From positions 56,234,340 through 56,298,339 of the forward strand of contig OZ010586.1 in NCBI GenBank assembly GCA_963932145.1: 64,000 nucleotides of DNA, written 5' to 3'. Below are positions 57,750 through 64,000 of this stretch, in pieces. This stretch comes from Acanthosepion lycidas. Its lineage: Eukaryota; Mollusca; Cephalopoda; Sepiida; Sepiidae. The translations under genes and the position numbers were made by a program. How positions within the stretch are numbered: the stretch's first letter is position 1; every line of letters begins with the position of its first letter. The notes beneath the pieces are model-generated. The model worked only from the letters and a program-made list of their open reading frames with translations, made no database searches and had not been told where the DNA came from.

Positions 57750-58260
57750 AGTTACATTCCATGGTTGTCCATAACTGAATTGTGTTTGTTGACTGTGGAT
57801 GCAGGAAATTGAGTGTGCTCAAACATATTACCTATATAGTTCGAATGTTGTTTAAATCTGGTAAAGTGCAGGGAAGCCAAGAATAAATAGAAGGCTGATG
57901 AGTATTCCTGGAACCAGTTTTGTGTCATTTGAACATGATGGGAGTTTATGCTATTTTGCTGAAATAAGCTGTTCCATGTAAATATAACGAACACAAAACT
58001 GTGCACATGATCAGCGACAAGATCTGTGTATTTCAAACCTTAAATACAGACTCCAGTTTCACACGCAGTCCTATTGAACAGACAAAACTGCACACTATTA
58101 GAGAGTCACCACCAGCTTTCGCAACATATTGCTGACAAGCTGGATCCATAGCCTTACGTAGATGTAACGGGTGAGAATTATAGCAGAAATGTATATTTTT
58201 CCCGTTATGGGCATTATCATATCCGTGATATAATAACGCCATACTTCAAACGGAATGGAA
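57750..58260 (-). mobile_element. Tc1-like transposase relic, third copy
   Basis: Minus-strand AMDPACQQYVAKAGGDS and SIGLRVKLESVF (58033-58155 frame) match the block before the second catalytic residue in one Tc1 subgroup (DPTCQQ...AGGGSVMVWG). LVADHVHSFVF and FQQNSINSHHVQMTQNWFQE follow in a second frame (57752-58036). There the catalytic DNAP has become NSIN, so the enzyme is dead. The DxSP-type third block is only weakly visible. It is different in sequence from the Tc1 relics at 14 and 45-48 kb. Confidence 0.75.
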
Positions 58261-58746
58261 TAAATGAAAGGAAAAGGAAAGACAAAACCCGCTTTTGTTC
58301 TTTAATATACTAAGACATACACAAACTATATATACTATATATATGGGGGTAGGGTACGCACAAACATCCTCGAGCAACGGGTCTTTTAGTCCCCAAGTAC
58401 ATGATCAAGTTTGTCTCGATGCCTTTAGGTCTCGGACCGGTACAATGTTTCTGATTAAAAGAGGAGTTATGTTGTTTTGACTTCTGGGAAGGCGCGACAG
58501 TTTACCAGATTTAAAGACTCGGAGCATCATGCGTATATCTTCTTTTCTTGGTTGATTGTCTTTTCATTTAGGGTGCTGGAGGTAAACATTTTTGGGGTTT
58601 TTGCGTTATCCGCATGATAGTCAGGGATCCGAACTTCGAAGGGGGTTATTCTATCAGCAGGTGTATAATATCAGGGCTATTGTACTGCTATTTTGTAAAT
58701 GGTCTCTGGACAATGCAGTAGTCTCCGGTGGGGTCTCTCGATGTAA
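58261..58746. other. Unassigned interval
   Basis: No gene recognised. An 80-codon frame at 58592-58834 runs into the TA array and is not credible. Confidence 0.35.

Positions 58747-58830
<84 letters not shown>
58747..58830. repeat. (TA)n with (CA)n end
   Basis: Two TA runs separated by one CA step, then cacacac. Confidence 0.96.
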
Positions 58831-58962
58831 CTAGTGAGCCAGACAAACCTACCTACGTTTCACCTAAACGGATCGTCATGGAAAGTTCGGCTCGAGATTG
58901 ATTTGATTATTGGCAAATCAAAAATTCGAGGGTTTTTCGAAACGAGTCTAGTTATCTATATT

Positions 58963-58965
<3 letters not shown>

Positions 58966-59047
<82 letters not shown>

Positions 59048-59055
59048 ACACACAA
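58966..59055. repeat. (TA)n-(GA)n-(CA)n compound microsatellite
   Basis: TA to 59012, GA to 59043, CA to 59055. Confidence 0.96.
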
Positions 59056-60107
59056 GAGTCCCACGGAGAAAATAAGATGTCACATATATCTACACAGCGA
59101 GCAGAATGTAAGGAGAAACAAAAAGGAAGGGTTTTATATATAATATGGAGATACCCCTGTGTCTGGATAAGCCATGTTTAGGACTCTAGATTCAAACGGA
59201 ATTTATTCATCTATGTCCCAGGCGAGGACATATTCCACGAACGGAAAAAAGCGAGTCTTGTGTTTTCCCAATTTTAGGACTACGAGCTGGAGTTTCATTC
59301 TATATTTGGGAAAGATATATTCCCAAAGGGAAAAAGGATTGATGGAGAATGATGGAGAAGGTAGATTTACCCTTTGGACCAGGCTAAAAGAAAGTAACCT
59401 CACGTAGTGGCTTCTGTAAACAAACTTAATTTGACTGCGCTTACGTCACTGTATGAAATGACGTCTCTAAGCGTCTGTCATATGACCCATGCGACTTATC
59501 CCCACCAAAGGAAGATAATCGCTTTTTGTATCCCTACATGGTCTCCTCCATACACAAACTAAAACCATCTGCTGGAAACAGTTGTAAACTTATCTGACCA
59601 AGACAGTCTAGTGACAGTGTTCATTGACTAAAGGGAGATATAGTAAGCAATGACATGGTGTTAATAATGATAATCTTCTTAACTGATGACTAAAAAAAAC
59701 ATAAGATACAGAATACTGATTGAATGAATGAGCAGCGCTAATAATGAACGAGGATGTGATTTTAAGCAATGTTCTTCTTTGATGGAGCTTTACTATGCTT
59801 GTTAGATACTGTCAGCTTCATTCTTGTATCAGCCATGAATGCCGAGCCATTTTCATTTACCACTGATGTCTGTCTAGGATTTATATATTCTTTGTATATT
59901 ATTTGCTACTGTTATACAAGACAAAATTAGTTTTTATCTCAACAATAGAGTGTCCCACCTTTCTTGTTCCAACAATCATTCCATGGTTAAGTCCTGTCTG
60001 TATCTTATGACTGCCAGTTACACTACCTCTTTAACTATTGCATCATGCATTCATCATCCAGCTGAGTCCATGATGTGGGAAAAGTTTAAATAAGCCAGTG
60101 TAGTGCT
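59056..60107. other. Unassigned interval
   Basis: A 77-codon plus frame (59174-59407) mirrors a 66-codon minus frame (59203-59403). Neither has a known domain. gggaaagatatattcccaaaggga (59309-59332) is locally self-complementary. Confidence 0.35.
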
Positions 60108-60108
60108 C

Positions 60109-60180
<72 letters not shown>
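60108..60180. repeat. (CT)n microsatellite
   Basis: Over thirty uninterrupted CT units. Confidence 0.97.
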
Positions 60181-60186
<6 letters not shown>

Positions 60187-60559
60187 GATTTAATTGCAAA
60201 ATTCAATTCTCCTTAATTTCTTTGTAGACTTATTCTAGGGATTTACAATTGGATGCATAATTTTTAAAATACTTTGTTTACAAAGCTTGTGAGTCATTAT
60301 TTAAAGACAATTGAAAATCGCTATTTTTTCTTTTACCAAACACTGAGAATGTGACAGACTATATTTGTGTACATGCCTCTCCTCTCCCACACATATACAC
60401 ACACATGCGAACACAAACAAACACACATATACAAACACATACATACATAGGTATATATGCATTTATAATTTTCCTTCAAAAAGAAAAAAAACTGAAATAA
60501 AAAGGCAAAATACAATTCAGTGTAAAAAACATCCGTTACACTGGTAGATTTCTTTCCTT

Positions 60560-60775
60560 GTAGTCGTCGTTGTTGTTGTTGTTGTTTAAAAAAGAAAATC
60601 CCCCAAGAGAAGTGAACTGGTTGAGCCTGAACTGAATCATTTAATTAATTGAAGATATATGAGACTGTCTTCGTCCACTACAATATGATATTTAGATACT
60701 ATGGTTGGCAAAGGAAAAGCTACAACCACCACCACCACCACCAGCAGTAGTAGTAGAAGTAGTAGCAGAAGTTTA
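60560..60775. repeat. Trinucleotide repeats (TTG)n, (ACC)n, (AGT)n
   Basis: gttgttgttgttgttg at about 60568-60586; accaccaccaccaccacc and agtagtagtag between 60723 and 60770. Confidence 0.85.
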
Positions 60776-63105
60776 CTCGGTTAGTAAAGCAGAATGAGGT
60801 TGACAAATGTTGATAAGAAAAAGAAAAACATAAAGGAACATTCAGAGGTCACAGGGTTAACAGTTCAGTAGGAACGGTTGAGAAGTTTGAGTTGAAGAAA
60901 ACTTTTTTTTCTGGAGACAAATCCTCAAGGACATTTTTGAATACTTTTTTAAATAGTACAGAATAAAATAGGTCTATGACATTTCAGAATTAGAGAAGAT
61001 GACAGACTTTATGAAACGAGATTTCAAATAGGATTTTGCAAGTAGATTTATTTAGAAAGGCAGGAAAGAACATTTCATTTAAAAACTTTGCTTTTTTTTT
61101 CCTATCTTCTAACTTGTAAATAAAAGAAACATTAAATTTTATAATTTATTACGAAAATGAAACTTGGTTATTTTCATAAAAAATAGAAAATAACAACAAA
61201 AAACAATAAATTTAACAAAAAATCTTTGAAAAAATATTTTAAGTGTACCGAACTGTGTACCTATTTGCCCCTAAATGCAAAAAAACATATTCTATAATTC
61301 TTTAGCAATATTTTTATTTAAAATTAGTTTTTAAAGACGACAACAATGAACCACCAAGTGAGTATCAATTTCACTACTCAGTAACAATAAACCAGAAAAG
61401 CTTGTTAACCATTACTTACAAGGGCTTATCTAAAAAAGTTATAATATTTTCCTACTCTCTGAAGATGACCGGATTTTTTTTAATAATCTTTTAGTAACCC
61501 TCATTTCAATTTCAAACATTTTCTTGAATTTCATTTGTTGTTAAATAAAAATGAGCTTTGAGAAAATTCCATAGCAAAACAGTCAAAATTTGTGCAAAAG
61601 TAGGCTCAACCGACGTAAAAAAAATCTTTCCCAAATTCATCCCTAATTTAAATGTTTCAAGAAATCCTATTGACTAAAAAATAAAAAATACAACATTCGC
61701 CCACGCATTTCTCAGAAAAATTCGCAACAGCTACCAAGCCCCGTTGGAGCCGATTTCGTTGTAAAGAAAACTATGAATAGAAATAGTAAACGAATTTTTG
61801 TCGCATTTGAGATTCACAGACGCGAAAGATACACACGGGAATTATGTGCCGCCAAAGAAGCAAACTTCCTTTATGAGAGATTGGAAAAATTTACACAACA
61901 AATGTTTTCACTCAACATCTTTCAGAGAAAATCTTTTGTCTAAGTTAAATTCAACCATTTCAATCAAAGGCAGACAACTTTTTAGACATTGAACATTTCC
62001 GAAACAGCAAAGAACTTTTTCTCTAAAATATACCTTTGCACACATCATTACAAACAAAGAAATTCTAAATTGTGTATATAAAATTTAATCTGTTGTTTCA
62101 AACATGTATTTTTTGTCTTGATTGAATATCGTTACCATTTGGCCATTTCTTATAATTTATGTTTGTGGATATTGCATATTTTATTTGCAGCACAATCTTA
62201 AATATTCACGCAACCTTCTTAGATCCACTACAATCTGTAAAGTTTCTTATTAATTAATTATTTAGGACTGATTATTTTATTTAATTATAATCATATTAAA
62301 TGTTTATTGACATATAATTTTTAAGCAATTAAAATTTTATTAGATATTTATCTTTAATCACTTTGAAAACATGCCAATGAAATAACTGAAGTGGAGGATA
62401 TAGTCAGTTTATTAGCAATAAACAGGTTTTAAACTGTTCTCAAAGGAGCAGAATTGATTTGTTTATGAAAAACATTCAGTCAATGAAGAATTTTCAGGCT
62501 TAAAAACAATTTTCTATCAAATGTATAAATATTAAATACTGATATTTTATTCCAGATCATATCTATTGCACATAAACAAAAAGTGACTTTAGTTTAAAAG
62601 TGATTTTAGTGAGATATGCCAATTTGTTTTCTGGTAAATTTTACAAATAAAAGTGGGAAATGATTTCTAGAAAGTATAAGTTTTGACTTCATAAAATGAT
62701 AAGGTTCATTATCTTAAAATATAAAAATACATATAGAGGCAGGTATGTAAATTTCCTTTTCGAATTGAAATTTACTAGCTGACTGTAAGATTTATCATAA
62801 AATTTTGTTGGGTAGTTTTGTTTGAAAACTAAACAAAAAAGAAGCAATGATGGTATGATGATGATGCTGAAGAAGAAGAAAATATTTCTTAAATTGCTTT
62901 GTGCAATATACAAAATTCTTTCCATTATTTTTTTTTTCAAAGAATAAAATGCATTTCTTTTAGTTCAATGAAAAGTACACACACTGTTAAATATATCATT
63001 AAGTGGACCCATAATATTTCAGGATAGGTGTTCTTAAAACATTTTTTCCTCAAATTTATTTAGTCAAAATTCTGGAAAAGTTACTATGAGCACTCTCTGT
63101 GTGTT
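60776..63105. other. Unassigned AT-rich interval
   Basis: No gene or recognised repeat. A 64-codon frame at 61798-61992 (with DTHGNYVPPKKQTSFMRDW) has no ATG start and no known match. It could be an eroded exon or chance. Confidence 0.4.
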
Positions 63106-63111
63106 ATATAT

Positions 63112-63199
<88 letters not shown>

Positions 63200-63200
63200 A
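63106..63200. repeat. (CA)n-(TA)n-(GT)n compound microsatellite
   Basis: CA to 63131, TA to 63191, then tgtgtgtg. The whole array is close to self-complementary. Confidence 0.96.
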
Positions 63201-63780
63201 TCATTGTGCAGGTATGCAGAAAATAGAAAAGAACACGTTGGGTGCATAATCCGGGGTTCCTTAGTATTTTTGTTTTTATTTGTTAGTAAGACAGTGCTCC
63301 ATACAGAAGTAGAGCTTACATTATAATAATATTTTTTGTTTAAAAAAATCAGATGGACAATAAAAAAAGACAATTCTCCAGACACATAACGATTGTAGGC
63401 GCGCCATAAAAATATCCTTCACTGGGAACCAACTAAAGGATGACCTTAAACATTAGCCTTGAAATGGATACCATACCCAACCTTAGCAAAACCTCTCAGA
63501 GGATGATGAATCTATTGATAAGAATTAACTCCCTGACCACTTAACGAAGGAAAATAGTGTAGCCACTCCCACAATAACAAATTCTGTAACGGACCTTGCC
63601 TAAAAATACACGTAAACCGAGAGCTAGCTTATTCCTAAAATTTCGCTTGAAGATGAAACGGGACTAAACACCACAATTCAACTTAATTTTAATAATTATT
63701 TGGATGATTTCGGCTCTCGTTTTTGAAACATGAGAACTCTTATGTAGCGAAGGAATCATATTTTTAAACAAAAAATATTA
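63201..63780. other. Unassigned interval
   Basis: No gene or recognised repeat. Confidence 0.4.
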
Positions 63781-63781
63781 T

Positions 63782-63817
<36 letters not shown>

Positions 63818-63896
63818 TGTAACCCGGATATAAGAGAAACTCGGATATAAGAGACTTATTCTCCTGTCCCGACAACTCTCTTATATCCGGGTTGCA

Positions 63897-63936
<40 letters not shown>
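63781..63936. repeat. (TA)n microsatellite split by a MITE
   Basis: TA runs at 63787-63814 and 63900-63934 flank the element at 63815-63899. Confidence 0.96.
63815..63899. mobile_element. pogo/Tigger-type MITE, 85 bp
   Basis: Ends cagtgtaacccggatataag and, read inward from the right, cagtgcaacccggatataag. The 22-bp terminal repeats differ at one position. CAGT...ACTG termini with TA on both sides are characteristic of pogo-type elements. An internal partial copy of the terminus (aactcggatataagag) follows the left end. No coding sequence. Confidence 0.9.
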
Positions 63937-63938
<2 letters not shown>

Positions 63939-64000
63939 GGGAAAGTTATTTACATTTTTATATATCAAATAAAAGACAAATTTTAATTACACAAAATTAA

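Overview
This is an AT-rich stretch of an animal nuclear genome. I find no convincing host gene, rRNA or free-standing tRNA gene, and no bacterial-style operon or CRISPR array. The content is decayed mobile elements of almost every eukaryotic class, set among very dense simple repeats, mostly (TA)n. The mix (jockey-like LINEs, reverse transcriptases with a GIY-YIG tail, a tRNA-derived SINE, Tc1, mariner, pogo and hAT elements, a Ty1/copia remnant, long TA arrays) fits a mollusc, most likely a cephalopod such as an octopus. That assignment is an inference from repeat style, not from a diagnostic gene.

Layout. 0-5.8 kb: a minus-strand GIY-YIG-type retroelement running off the left edge, a SINE, a TA array, a mariner MITE and a LINE tail. 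7-12.7 kb: a perfectly palindromic mariner MITE, a 29-bp minisatellite, a solo LTR with target duplication, a hAT-like relic and a CCAAT/TATA promoter-like module. 14-17 kb: Tc1 transposase relics around a hAT MITE, then an unassigned 1.3-kb unit bounded by 59-bp inverted repeats. 17-20.4 kb: two jockey-like LINEs head to tail on the minus strand. 21.9-25.5 kb: duplicated RT fragments and another minus-strand LINE. 25.8-27.7 kb: the 3' end of a Ty1/copia element with its LTR, abutted by a SINE. 27.9-30.5 kb: two more GIY-YIG-tail relics in opposite orientations with a LINE between them. 30.8-38.2 kb: many TA arrays, several long hairpins, SINEs and a relic of an unclassified multicopy ORF family.

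38-44.6 kb is comparatively free of recognisable repeats. 44.6-48.9 kb holds a second solo LTR with a perfect 5-bp target duplication and a hAT element nested inside a Tc1-like transposase. 51-58.3 kb holds LINE fragments, a tRNA-like SINE head, an LTR with an internal duplication, and a Tc1 relic. 58.3-64 kb is simple-repeat-rich and ends with a pogo-type MITE inside a TA array.

Nothing here looks able to act on its own. All recognised coding regions are broken by stops, frameshifts or truncation. The informative signals are insertion histories (nesting, target duplications, shared stop codons) and long hairpins that could be processed if transcribed.
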